From: Frateuria_A sp051900415
Lineage (GTDB): Bacteria > Pseudomonadota > Gammaproteobacteria > Xanthomonadales > Rhodanobacteraceae
Direction of reading: 5' to 3'
Length of the DNA stretch: 64,000 nucleotides
Assembly: GCF_051900415.1 (NCBI RefSeq)
Contig: NZ_JBHZGL010000008.1
Coordinates: 1 to 64,000, forward strand
This document shows, piece after piece, positions 54,475 through 64,000 of the stretch. The position numbers and the translations under genes are program-made. Within the stretch, counting starts at the first letter, position 1. Every line of letters begins with the position of its first letter. The notes below the pieces were generated by a model that was given only the letters and a program-made list of their open reading frames with translations, was not told the DNA's origin and made no database searches.

Positions 54475-54658
54475 ATGGCGGGAGCGGTTCTGTGGCGCCG
54501 CGCGATGGTGCTGTCCCGCGGCCACGCACACAGGCCACTCCTGGCGAAAGCGGCGCCATCGCCGGTGGGCCCCGGATGCGAGCAACGATCGGCAGCGCCC
54601 CGGGGTGATCGGTCGGCGATGGCTTCGTCGCGCGGCCGGCTGGTGCTACCGTCCGCGG

Positions 54659-55300
54659 ATGCCGATCCCGCCGACCGACGTTCCTGCCATCGCAGCCCAG
54701 CTGGATGACGAGACGCTGCACGTCTGGCGCCTGGCCTACGATCCTGGCCGCGGCCGCGCGCCCCTGATCGCGCTGCTCGCCAGCTACCTCGGTGTACCTG
54801 CCGGTGCCGTACAGCTGGCCGAAGGGCCCCATGGGCGACCGCAACTGGCGTCGGCACACGCCGACACGCTGGATCTCAACTGGTCGCACAGCGGTGACTG
54901 CGCCCTTGTCGCCATTGGCCGCGGCGTAGCACCCGGGATTGACGTGGAGCGCCGCCGCCCGCGACCACGCGCGCTGGAGCTGGCGCAACGCTATTTCCAT
55001 CCGGCGGAGACCGCGTGGCTGGCCGCGCAGCCGACCGATCGACGCGAGGAGGCCTTCCTTGCGCTGTGGACCGCCAAGGAAGCGGTGCTCAAGGCACTGG
55101 GTCGCGGCCTGGCGTTTGGGCTCCATCGCCTGGAAATCGGCCTGGACATGGCCGTGCCGCAACTGCGGCAACTGACCGGGGACGACGCGGCGGCATGGCA
55201 GCTGCACGCCCTCGACGCGGGTCCGGCCCATGTGGCGGCCCTCGCATGGCGGGGTCCGCCGCGGGACATCCGGTACCGGGTACTTGCCGGCGCCGGTTGA
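54659..55300 (+). CDS. 4'-phosphopantetheinyl transferase (Sfp superfamily)
   Basis: A 213-residue Sfp-type transferase that activates carrier proteins. Core blocks are LNWSHSGDCALVAIGRGVAPGIDVERRRPR (with the metal-binding Asp and Glu), FHPAETAWLAAQPTDRREEAFLALWTAKEAVLKALGRGL. The start is ATG at 54659; an in-frame ATG 18 codons earlier would add residues not typical of the family. No carrier protein or NRPS/PKS gene is in the window, so its client is elsewhere, possibly fatty acid or siderophore synthesis. Confidence 0.9.
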   Translation: MPIPPTDVPAIAAQLDDETLHVWRLAYDPGRGRAPLIALLASYLGVPAGAVQLAEGPHGRPQLASAHADTLDLNWSHSGDCALVAIGRGVAPGIDVERRRPRPRALELAQRYFHPAETAWLAAQPTDRREEAFLALWTAKEAVLKALGRGLAFGLHRLEIGLDMAVPQLRQLTGDDAAAWQLHALDAGPAHVAALAWRGPPRDIRYRVLAGAG

Positions 55301-55343
55301 TCGGCGCACTGTTGCCGGTCCTTAGTTCCGCTTGACGGTGCCC

Positions 55344-56087
55344 ATGACCCTGCTCAGCGTCAACCTCAACAAGATCGCCGTGCTGCGCAATTCCCGCGGC
55401 GGCACCGAGCCGGACATCCTGCGCGCCGCGCATACCTGCATCGAGGCCGGCTGCGGCGGCATCACGGTACATCCGCGGCCCGACATGCGCCACGTGCGTC
55501 CCGACGACGTGCGTGCGCTGGCCGCAATGCTGCGCGGCAAGGTGGAGTACAACATCGAGGGCAACCCGTTCGCACCCGCGCGCGGTGCCTATCCCGGGCT
55601 GATCGAACTGGTCCGCAACGTACGGCCCACGCAGGTAACGCTGGTGCCTGACAGCGACGGCCAGATCACCTCCGACCACGGGTTCGATCTTGCAGCCGAT
55701 TGCGAGCGGCTACGTCCGCTGGTCACCGAGCTGCGCGGCCTCGGTTGCCGCGTGAGCCTGTTCGTCGATGCCGGTGCAGAGGGTTTCGAACAGGCCGTGG
55801 CAATCGGCGTCGAGCGCATCGAGATCTACACCGGACCGTATGCCGAGGCCTTCACCGAGGGTGACGCGCGCGATGCGCTGGCCGCTTGCGCGGATACCGC
55901 GCGACGGGCGCAGCAGGCGGGCCTGGCGGTGAACGCGGGACATGATCTCAACCAGGCCAACCTGGGGGGATTCAAGGCGGCCATTCCTGGCCTGGCCGAA
56001 GTGTCCATCGGTCATGCGCTGATCGGCGAGGCCCTGTACGACGGTCTCGCGCCGACGGTGCGCCGGTACCTGCAGATCCTGCGCTGA
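55344..56087 (+). CDS. pdxJ: Pyridoxine 5'-phosphate synthase
   Basis: TIM-barrel enzyme of vitamin B6 synthesis, 247 residues, joining 3-amino-1-hydroxyacetone phosphate and deoxyxylulose phosphate. Diagnostic blocks are LLSVNLNKIAVLRNSRGG, GCGGITVHPRPDMRHVRPDDV, YNIEGNPF, QVTLVPDSDGQITSDHGFD, RVSLFVDAG, GVERIEIYTGPYAEAF and VNAGHDLNQANLGGF. The ATG at 55344 is used; a TTG four codons ahead is less likely. It is convergent with exbD2, an arrangement also reported for Xanthomonas. Confidence 0.95.
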   Translation: MTLLSVNLNKIAVLRNSRGGTEPDILRAAHTCIEAGCGGITVHPRPDMRHVRPDDVRALAAMLRGKVEYNIEGNPFAPARGAYPGLIELVRNVRPTQVTLVPDSDGQITSDHGFDLAADCERLRPLVTELRGLGCRVSLFVDAGAEGFEQAVAIGVERIEIYTGPYAEAFTEGDARDALAACADTARRAQQAGLAVNAGHDLNQANLGGFKAAIPGLAEVSIGHALIGEALYDGLAPTVRRYLQILR

Positions 56088-56106
56088 GCACCGAACCCGT
56101 GGTTTC

Positions 56107-56157
56107 GGGCTTCAGCCCACCTTCGTTCTCCGACCAGCGTGCGGTGGGCTGAAGCTC
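56107..56157. repeat. GGGCTTCAGCCCA / GGTGGGCTGAAGC palindrome pair
   Basis: The same family as at 29193-29252, with the right arm slightly decayed (GGTGGGCTGAAGCTC). It follows pdxJ. Confidence 0.75.
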
Positions 56158-56180
56158 TTGCGCTTTCGGTACGCCGAAAA

Positions 56181-56209
56181 GCAAAACCCCCGCTCGCGCG
56201 GGGGTTTGC
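56181..56209. terminator. Bidirectional terminator between pdxJ and exbD2
   Basis: GCAAAACCCCCGC and GCGGGGGTTTGC form a strong stem around TCGC, with one bulged A and A/T-rich flanks on both sides. It suits both convergent genes. Confidence 0.8.
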
Positions 56210-56233
56210 CGGTAGCGTTTGATCCGCCTGAGA

Positions 56234-56641
56234 TCATTGCCCTTCGGTGAAGCCGATCTTCGTCAAACCGTAGCTCTTGGCGTCGGCCAGCACCCGGGCG
56301 ACCGACTCGTAAGCTACACCGTCATCCGCATTGATCTGGATCTCCGGCTGGTTGGTCTGCTGGGCGATGACCGCCATCTGTGCCTTCAGGCCCAGCTCGT
56401 CCACCGGCGTGTCGTTCCAATACAGCGCGCCGGCGCGATCGATCTTGAGCCGGATGGGCTCAAGCGGATTTTCCGGCTGGACGACGTTCGGGTTCGGCTG
56501 CGGCAGATCGATCTTCACCTTGTGGGTGAGCATCGGCGCCGTGATCATGAAGATGATGAGCAGCACCAGCATCACGTCGACCAGCGGCGTGACGTTGATG
56601 TCGGCCATGGGGCCGCTGCTGTTTCCGGAACTGAAAGCCAT
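56234..56641 (-). CDS. exbD2: Biopolymer transport protein ExbD2
   Basis: A 135-residue inner-membrane protein with a short cytoplasmic N-terminus, one membrane helix VDVMLVLLIIFMITAPML with the conserved Asp of the proton path, and a periplasmic domain ending KSYGLTKIGFTEGQ. Together with ExbB it powers TonB. In Xanthomonas campestris the second exbD is not needed for ferric iron uptake, so this copy may serve other receptors. It is the last gene of the cluster, four bases after exbD1. Confidence 0.93.
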   Translation of the reverse strand: MAFSSGNSSGPMADINVTPLVDVMLVLLIIFMITAPMLTHKVKIDLPQPNPNVVQPENPLEPIRLKIDRAGALYWNDTPVDELGLKAQMAVIAQQTNQPEIQINADDGVAYESVARVLADAKSYGLTKIGFTEGQ

Positions 56642-56645
56642 CGTC

Positions 56646-57059
56646 TTACTCCTTGCCGGTCGTCATGAAACCGACATGGACCATGCCTGCCGCCTTCGCG
56701 TCGGTGAGGATCTTGCGGACGTACTTGTACTCCGTGTCCTTGTCCGCACGAAGCTGGATTTCCGGTTGCGGCGTCTTGGATGCCGCAACCGCGAACTGTG
56801 CCTTCAACTCCGCCTCGGTCACCTCGGCGTCATTGAGGTACATCGATCCATCCTGCTTCAGAGCCACATCCATGGGTTCGACGTAACCGGTATCGGGCGC
56901 CTTGGGATTGGCGTTCGGCAACGGCACGACGACCCGGTGCGACATCAGCGGCGCGGTGATCATGAAGATGATCAGCAGCACCAGCATCACGTCGACCAGC
57001 GGCGTGACGTTGATCTCCGACATCGGGCCGCCGGAATTGCCTCCGGTACTCATTGCCAT
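56646..57059 (-). CDS. exbD1: Biopolymer transport protein ExbD1
   Basis: A 137-residue paralog of ExbD2 with the same opening SEINVTPLVDVMLVLLIIFMITAPLMSHRV, including the membrane-embedded Asp, and a periplasmic domain with LRADKDTEYKYVRKILTDAKAAGMVHVGFMT. It lies 11 bases downstream of exbB. In the related Xanthomonas cluster, exbD1 together with tonB and exbB is essential for iron uptake. Confidence 0.94.
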   Translation of the reverse strand: MAMSTGGNSGGPMSEINVTPLVDVMLVLLIIFMITAPLMSHRVVVPLPNANPKAPDTGYVEPMDVALKQDGSMYLNDAEVTEAELKAQFAVAASKTPQPEIQLRADKDTEYKYVRKILTDAKAAGMVHVGFMTTGKE

Positions 57060-57070
57060 GGGTCAAGCCC

Positions 57071-57832
57071 TCACTTCTGGGTCGGCGCCACGCCTTCGAC
57101 ACGCGAACCGGTGGCGAAGAAGTCGTGCAGGTCGTGCGCAAACTCGTCGAACTGGGCATAGGTCATGCGGTTCGAGCGGCTGAAGAAGTTGTAGGCGAGC
57201 ACGGCCGGGATCGCGACGAACAGACCGAACGCGGTCATGATCAGCGCCTCACCCACCGGACCGGCCACCGCTTCCATGGAGGCGTTGCCCGACGCGGAGA
57301 TCTTGATCAGCGCGTGGTAGATGCCCCACACGGTACCGAGCAGACCGATGAACGGCGCAGCGGAGCCGGTGGTCGCCAGCAGGGTCATGCCACCTTCCAG
57401 TCGCAGGCTCTCGCGGGCCACGGCCTGGCGCAGGGCGCGGTCGATGAACTCCGAACGGCTCAGCGACTCGGCCAGACGACCGCCGGCGGCCGTAGCCTGC
57501 TGGTGGTGGGCCACCGCCGAGGCAGCGTCGAGCGCGATCTTCGAGAAGGGCTCGCCCTTGGGCTGGGCTTCCAGCTCACGGATCGCTTCCTGGGTGGAAG
57601 CGGTGCTCCAGAAGTTCGAGATGACCTTCTCGGCGCGCGAGCGGACCATCGCATTGCGGATCGCGTTGGCGATGATGAAATACCAGGAGGCGAAGGACAT
57701 CACCACCAGCGTGATGAACACGATCCAGCCGAGCGCATCAAAGTTGTGGATGAGATCCCCGAAGCCCATGTGCTTCATGGCTTCGGCGTTGGAGGTGCCG
57801 CCTTGGGTCGGTGCAGTTTGTAGAAACATCAT
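57071..57832 (-). CDS. exbB: ExbB (MotA/TolQ/ExbB proton channel family)
   Basis: A 253-residue inner-membrane protein with three helices (DALGWIVFITLVVMSFASWYFII, LLATTGSAAPFIGLLGTVWGIYHAL, MTAFGLFVAIPAVLAYNFFSR). The conserved GLLGTVWGI block and the large cytoplasmic loop identify it. Two adjacent ATG codons (57832 and 57829) are possible; AAGG lies eight bases ahead of the first. It drives the TonB complex with ExbD1. Confidence 0.94.
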   Translation of the reverse strand: MMFLQTAPTQGGTSNAEAMKHMGFGDLIHNFDALGWIVFITLVVMSFASWYFIIANAIRNAMVRSRAEKVISNFWSTASTQEAIRELEAQPKGEPFSKIALDAASAVAHHQQATAAGGRLAESLSRSEFIDRALRQAVARESLRLEGGMTLLATTGSAAPFIGLLGTVWGIYHALIKISASGNASMEAVAGPVGEALIMTAFGLFVAIPAVLAYNFFSRSNRMTYAQFDEFAHDLHDFFATGSRVEGVAPTQK

Positions 57833-57882
57833 GACGCTACCTTTAGAGATGTCAGGCGTGAACTGGTGGACTGTAACCTTCG

Positions 57883-58539
<657 letters not shown>

Positions 58540-58745
58540 CTGTCACTTTCTGGAGCTAGTCAATCGGGAAAGGCGGGGTCGCAGCATCGAACAGCAAATC
58601 TCGACCCGATCGGGTGACATCTGCCACTGGACATTGCGCGGGAAAAGGGTTCTCAACGGTACAACAGGCCATGGCGTTTGTATAGCACCCGTGAGGCCGC
58701 CAAATGGACGTCCATCCGGCCTCACGGAGGCTTGCGCCGCAGGCC

Positions 58746-60047
58746 TTATTTGCCAGCTCCTGCCTGCTTCAGCCAGGCCTTCGCCTTGGCCGCGGTATCC
58801 GGGTCCTGCGCCGCCTGCTTCATGGCCGCGATCGCACCCGGCTTGTTCTTGAGACCGCGTTCGGCATCGGCCAGCATCATGTAGGCGGTGCCCTTGTGCT
58901 GCACGCCCTTGGCGATGGCCTGCTTGATCAGTGTCCGGGCGTCGCTGTACTTCTGCTGGCCCAGCAGCAGCTGGCCGGCGCGCAGCGCGGCCTCGCCGTC
59001 GCTGGCCATCGGCATCGCCTTCTTGTACGCGGCGATGGCCTTGGACTCGTCGCCTGCAATGTAGGCGGCGTCGCCGAGCAGCTTCTGGTTGTCGTAGTTG
59101 GAGGACACCACGCCCTTGGCCATGCCGTCTTCGAGCACCGCTTCGGCTTTCTTGGCGTTCGGCTTGGGGTCGTCACTGTTCTGGCCGGTGATCAGGTACA
59201 GCTTGGCCAGATTCACGTATTGCTTTTCGTCCTTCAGGGTGCCGCCGGCGCGCGCCTTCTCCATCAGGTCGATGGCTTCGGGGTATTTCTGCGCCTGCAT
59301 CAGCACCGCCACCGCATTGTTCATCGCGGTCGCGTCGTTGGGGTTTGAGGACAGCTGCTGCTGGGCAAGTTGCGCGGCCTGGTCGGCCTGACCGGACTCC
59401 GAATAGGAGGCCATCAGAACCTGCGTCCACGAGGTTTCCGGCTTGTCGGTCATCGACATCGCCTTCTTCAGCGCAGTGATCGCCTCGGGGTATTTTTCCA
59501 GGCGGTAATAGGCGTTGCCTTCCAGCGCATAGGACTCGGCGGTTTCGCGCTTGCCTTCGGCGCGCCATTTCTCGACGGTGTCGATCGCCGTCTGGTACTG
59601 CTCGTCGGCCAGGTAGAACTGGGCCAGTTCGTATTCGAGCTGGAAAAAGGTGTCGTTCGGCAGCACGCCGATGTCCAGCGCCTGCTTGAGCGAAGCGATG
59701 GCGCCCTTCAGGTCGCCGTCGTTGTACTTGAGGTTGGCGATGCCCTGCAGCGCGAGCGACTGGGCGTACTTGCTGTCCGCGTCCTGGGCAAGCGGCTGCA
59801 GCAACTGCATCGCCTTGTCCTTGTCGCCCGCGTTGACCGCTTCGAGGCCCTCGTTGAGCTTTTTCTGCTCCTTCTCGCTCTTGAGGTCGAGCTTGGGCTC
59901 CTTGCGGGTGGCATTGGGGTAGAGCGCCTGCTTGGTTTCCTTGGAGCCCTGGTCGCCGTGGCGGTCACGCGCGATCGCCGGGCTGCTGATGAGCGCGAGC
60001 GCGAGTGCGGTGCCGCTCAACAGCTTGAGGAAGGGAACATGCTTCAT
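58746..60047 (-). CDS. Exported TPR-repeat protein
   Basis: A 433-residue protein with signal peptide MKHVPFLKLLSGTALALALISSPAIA, then a charged region and about seven tetratricopeptide-like repeats (for example AQSLALQGIANLKYNDGDLKGAIASLKQAL, ESYALEGNAYYRLEKYPEAITALKKAM, ATAMNNAVAVLMQAQKYPEAIDLMEKA). It is a periplasmic scaffold of unknown partner. GAGGA lies seven bases before the ATG at 60047; an ATG four codons earlier lacks one. It lies just upstream of tonB on the same strand, with 206 bases between, so it could act with TonB-dependent receptors. Confidence 0.85.
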   Translation of the reverse strand: MKHVPFLKLLSGTALALALISSPAIARDRHGDQGSKETKQALYPNATRKEPKLDLKSEKEQKKLNEGLEAVNAGDKDKAMQLLQPLAQDADSKYAQSLALQGIANLKYNDGDLKGAIASLKQALDIGVLPNDTFFQLEYELAQFYLADEQYQTAIDTVEKWRAEGKRETAESYALEGNAYYRLEKYPEAITALKKAMSMTDKPETSWTQVLMASYSESGQADQAAQLAQQQLSSNPNDATAMNNAVAVLMQAQKYPEAIDLMEKARAGGTLKDEKQYVNLAKLYLITGQNSDDPKPNAKKAEAVLEDGMAKGVVSSNYDNQKLLGDAAYIAGDESKAIAAYKKAMPMASDGEAALRAGQLLLGQQKYSDARTLIKQAIAKGVQHKGTAYMMLADAERGLKNKPGAIAAMKQAAQDPDTAAKAKAWLKQAGAGK

Positions 60048-60303
60048 GGCAGTCCTCATGTAAGGTTTTTCGCACAAGCAGTGCGGGGGATCGTTGAGCG
60101 TACCGCGAGCAGGCAGGCGATAACAAGTCGCACTGCCGCATGTAAGCTTTATGCAAATCAAAGGCTTGCGGCTACGTTGCCATGCCGTATGAAAATTTTC
60201 CGGCAATTTGGTGTCATGACGGGCAACGCGTCGGAAAACCTTGAGCAAGGCTTCGCCTGCTGTGATGTTGCGTTAACGTGCTATTACAGGTGAACAAAGA
60301 AAA

Positions 60304-60328
60304 CGCTGCCGCGCGATACGCGGCAGCG
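60304..60328 (-). terminator. Rho-independent terminator of gyrB
   Basis: A perfect ten-base stem CGCTGCCGCG/CGCGGCAGCG around a five-base loop. On the minus strand it is followed by TTTTCTTTGTT, ten bases after the gyrB stop. On the plus strand GTCGGTTTTT follows. The 200 bases to its left, up to the TPR gene start, are AT-rich and should hold that gene's promoter; no clear boxes were chosen. Confidence 0.88.
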
Positions 60329-60337
60329 TCGGTTTTT

Positions 60338-62752
<2,415 letters not shown>

Positions 62753-62816
62753 GCCCTGCCCGTTGCCGCGCCGCCCACCCTACGGCGGGCGCCGGGGTGG
62801 GAAAAGCCATCGGACC

Positions 62817-62825
62817 ATTATAGCA
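62817..62825 (-). promoter_or_regulatory. Extended -10 promoter of gyrB
   Basis: The minus strand reads TGCTATAAT, a perfect TATAAT with the TGN extension. TATAAT overlaps the recF stop codon. The predicted transcript start is about 55-58 bases before the gyrB ATG. No good -35 is present; a parS site occupies that position. Confidence 0.72.
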
Positions 62826-63897
62826 GAGGGCGGATTTGCCCCTGTTCCACGTGGAACATACGGTGCGGGAGGGCCAGCAGGGGCCGCGGGCATTCGGTAC
62901 CCGTGACCAGGACCTGAGCACCCACCGCATCGAGGCGTTCGACCACCGCCTCCTGGTGCGCCAGATCCAGCTCCGAGGCCAGGTCGTCCAGGCACACGAC
63001 AGGCCACTCCCCTCGGCACTTGGCGTGGAGGCCGGCCTGAGCCAGCAGGCAGGAAAGTGCCGTCAGCTTTTCCTGACCCCGCGAAAGATGCTCTCGCAGG
63101 GGCGCCTGTTCGAAGGCCAGCGACCAGTCCGCCCGATGTGGGCCTGCTGTCGTATGACCCCGCGCCAGATCCCTGCTCCGCTGGTCGGCCAGCACGCTGG
63201 CCAGATCCGCTTCCTCGTTCCATCCCCTCCGATAGCGCAGAGCCATCGGCCCGAGCTCCGGCAGCAGCGAGCCGGCGCTTGCTGCGAGTTCAGGAAGGAG
63301 ACGATCGAGGTAGCTCTTGCGGTAGATGTCGATGGCGGCTGCCGTCTCCCCAAGCTCCAGCTCCCACGGGGCATACAGGGCATCGGGACCCAAAGCGCCG
63401 GTCCGCAGCAGCGCATTGCGTTGCTTCAACGCACGCTGGTATCGCCGCCACGCCCCGAGAAACTCCTGTTCCACGTGGAACACGCCCCAGTCGAGGAAAC
63501 GACGGCGCTCGTCGGCCGCACCCGCGATCAATGCGTGGGATCCCGGCTCGAAACACACCACCGCACAGGCCTGGACAAGTGCGCCCAGTGGTACGTCCTC
63601 GCCGTCCAGACGCGCCTCCCACCGCTGGCCAGCCCGCCCCAGACCCAGGCGCCGCCGGATGGTTCCAGGGGTGCTCGCCTCGGCAAACACTGCCAACGAG
63701 GCGCTACCCCGCTGCAACAGCGCGTCGCGCGCGCCGCTTCGGAACGATCGCCCATGCGACAGCAGATAGGCCGCCTCCAGTACGCTGGTCTTGCCGGCAC
63801 CGTTCGGCCCCACGAAGACGTGAATGCCCTCGGCCAATTCGACCGCGATGTCGGTGAGGCAGCGCAGCCCCTGGATTCGCAGGCGCTCGAACCTCAT
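62818..63897 (-). CDS. recF: DNA replication and repair protein RecF
   Basis: Loads RecA at single-strand gaps with RecO and RecR. The 359-residue SMC-like ATPase has Walker A VFVGPNGAGKTSVLEAAYLLSHGRSFR, the family block ERRRFLDWGVFHVEQEFLGAWRRYQRALKQRNALLR, the signature LSRGQEKLTALSCLLAQA and the Walker B VVCLDDLASELD. ATG 63897 is used, with GGAG eight bases ahead; a TTG seven codons upstream is less likely. Two parS sequences lie inside the gene and are read as FHVEQ both times. Confidence 0.97.
   Translation of the reverse strand: MRFERLRIQGLRCLTDIAVELAEGIHVFVGPNGAGKTSVLEAAYLLSHGRSFRSGARDALLQRGSASLAVFAEASTPGTIRRRLGLGRAGQRWEARLDGEDVPLGALVQACAVVCFEPGSHALIAGAADERRRFLDWGVFHVEQEFLGAWRRYQRALKQRNALLRTGALGPDALYAPWELELGETAAAIDIYRKSYLDRLLPELAASAGSLLPELGPMALRYRRGWNEEADLASVLADQRSRDLARGHTTAGPHRADWSLAFEQAPLREHLSRGQEKLTALSCLLAQAGLHAKCRGEWPVVCLDDLASELDLAHQEAVVERLDAVGAQVLVTGTECPRPLLALPHRMFHVEQGQIRPLL
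62843..62858. promoter_or_regulatory. parS site (chromosome partition), in recF
   Basis: TGTTCCACGTGGAACA is a perfect 16-base palindrome identical to the Pseudomonas parS consensus bound by ParB. It lies 18 bases from the TGCTATAAT of the gyrB promoter. It encodes FHVEQ near the RecF C-terminus. Confidence 0.9.
63467..63482. promoter_or_regulatory. parS site (second copy), in recF
   Basis: A second perfect TGTTCCACGTGGAACA, 624 bases from the first, again read as FHVEQ (within GVFHVEQEF). Two copies of a 16-base sequence in one gene, close to the origin, are not expected by chance. Confidence 0.92.
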
Positions 63898-63915
63898 CCG
63901 CCCCGCTCCAACGAA

Positions 63916-63950
63916 CAACGCCGGAGCGTCTCGCGACGGCTCCGGCGTTG
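63916..63950 (-). terminator. Strong hairpin between dnaN and recF
   Basis: CAACGCCGGAGC and GCTCCGGCGTTG are perfect complements with a further GTC/GAC pairing inside. No run of T follows on the minus strand (GTTCGTTGG), so it may be an attenuator or processing signal and not a full terminator. Confidence 0.55.
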
Positions 63951-63984
63951 CAGGGCGACGTTACGTCGGCCGACCCTCATGCGG

Positions 63985-64000
63985 TCACAGGCGCAACGGC
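63985..64000 (-). CDS. dnaN: C-terminus of DNA polymerase III beta clamp (partial)
   Basis: The last 16 bases on the minus strand read PLRL followed by TGA. Beta clamps end in a similar MPLRL/MPMRL tail, and dnaN is the gene expected ahead of recF and gyrB. Only four codons are present, so the identification depends on gene order. Confidence 0.55.

Overview
The window reads as chromosomal DNA of a GC-rich gammaproteobacterium of the order Lysobacterales (Xanthomonadales), most likely family Rhodanobacteraceae (Rhodanobacter, Dyella, Luteibacter or Frateuria). The assignment rests on gene order and repeats, not on a database match. It has the Xanthomonas-type tonB-exbB-exbD1-exbD2 cluster next to pdxJ, a gyrB-recF-(dnaN) block, a MexEF-OprN-like pump, and many GTAGGAGC-headed palindromic REP elements between genes. 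The right edge lies next to the replication origin: gyrB and recF run leftward and the last 16 bases encode what looks like the C-terminus of dnaN. Two perfect parS sites lie inside recF.

Layout. 0-7.2 kb: nitrogen control (glnL/ntrB and glnA, the latter with a textbook sigma-54 promoter), separated by a leftward group of a secreted COG4315 protein, a DUF3034 barrel and a truncated hemoglobin, plus a DUF2235 hydrolase; then uppP. 7.2-11.5 kb: two tandem exported TonB-C-like proteins, a CHASE3 hybrid histidine kinase and an LprI-like protein. 11.5-18.8 kb: a LysR regulator divergent from an RND tripartite efflux operon, whose outer-membrane gene carries an in-frame repeat insertion. 18.9-29.2 kb: a frameshifted PD40 gene, a leftward envelope-stress operon (DUF1328, DUF883, YqjE-like, small protein, AI-2E/PerM transporter), a PEBP protein, a sugar dehydrogenase-like protein, an AAA ATPase, a manganese catalase, a ZIP transporter and a frameshifted VOC gene. 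29.2-37.6 kb: YheT-type hydrolase and PlsC acyltransferase, Lrp/phhA, an SGNH hydrolase, an Xre/RES toxin-antitoxin pair, a DUF885 peptidase-like protein and a WYL regulator. 37.8-40.7 kb: a tightly coupled six-gene leftward operon of small-molecule detoxification families. 41-51 kb: fbp, a patatin lipoprotein, an S9 peptidase, a GntR-CPBP-ABC operon and an ABC1/AarF kinase. 51-56 kb: a radical SAM protein, acs, a phosphopantetheinyl transferase and pdxJ. 56-64 kb: exbD2-exbD1-exbB-tonB, a TPR protein, gyrB, recF and the dnaN end.

Most of the window is ordinary core and soft-core genome. The points most worth a second look are regulatory or structural: parS sites embedded in recF, one of them against the gyrB promoter; a hairpin over the ntrB start; a probably leaderless, self-operating gntR; a repeat inserted in frame ahead of a lipoprotein signal; two repeat arrays that duplicated the 3' ends of their neighbouring genes; and a 54-residue gene held in a chain of ATGA overlaps. 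No tRNA, rRNA, CRISPR array, insertion sequence or prophage was seen.
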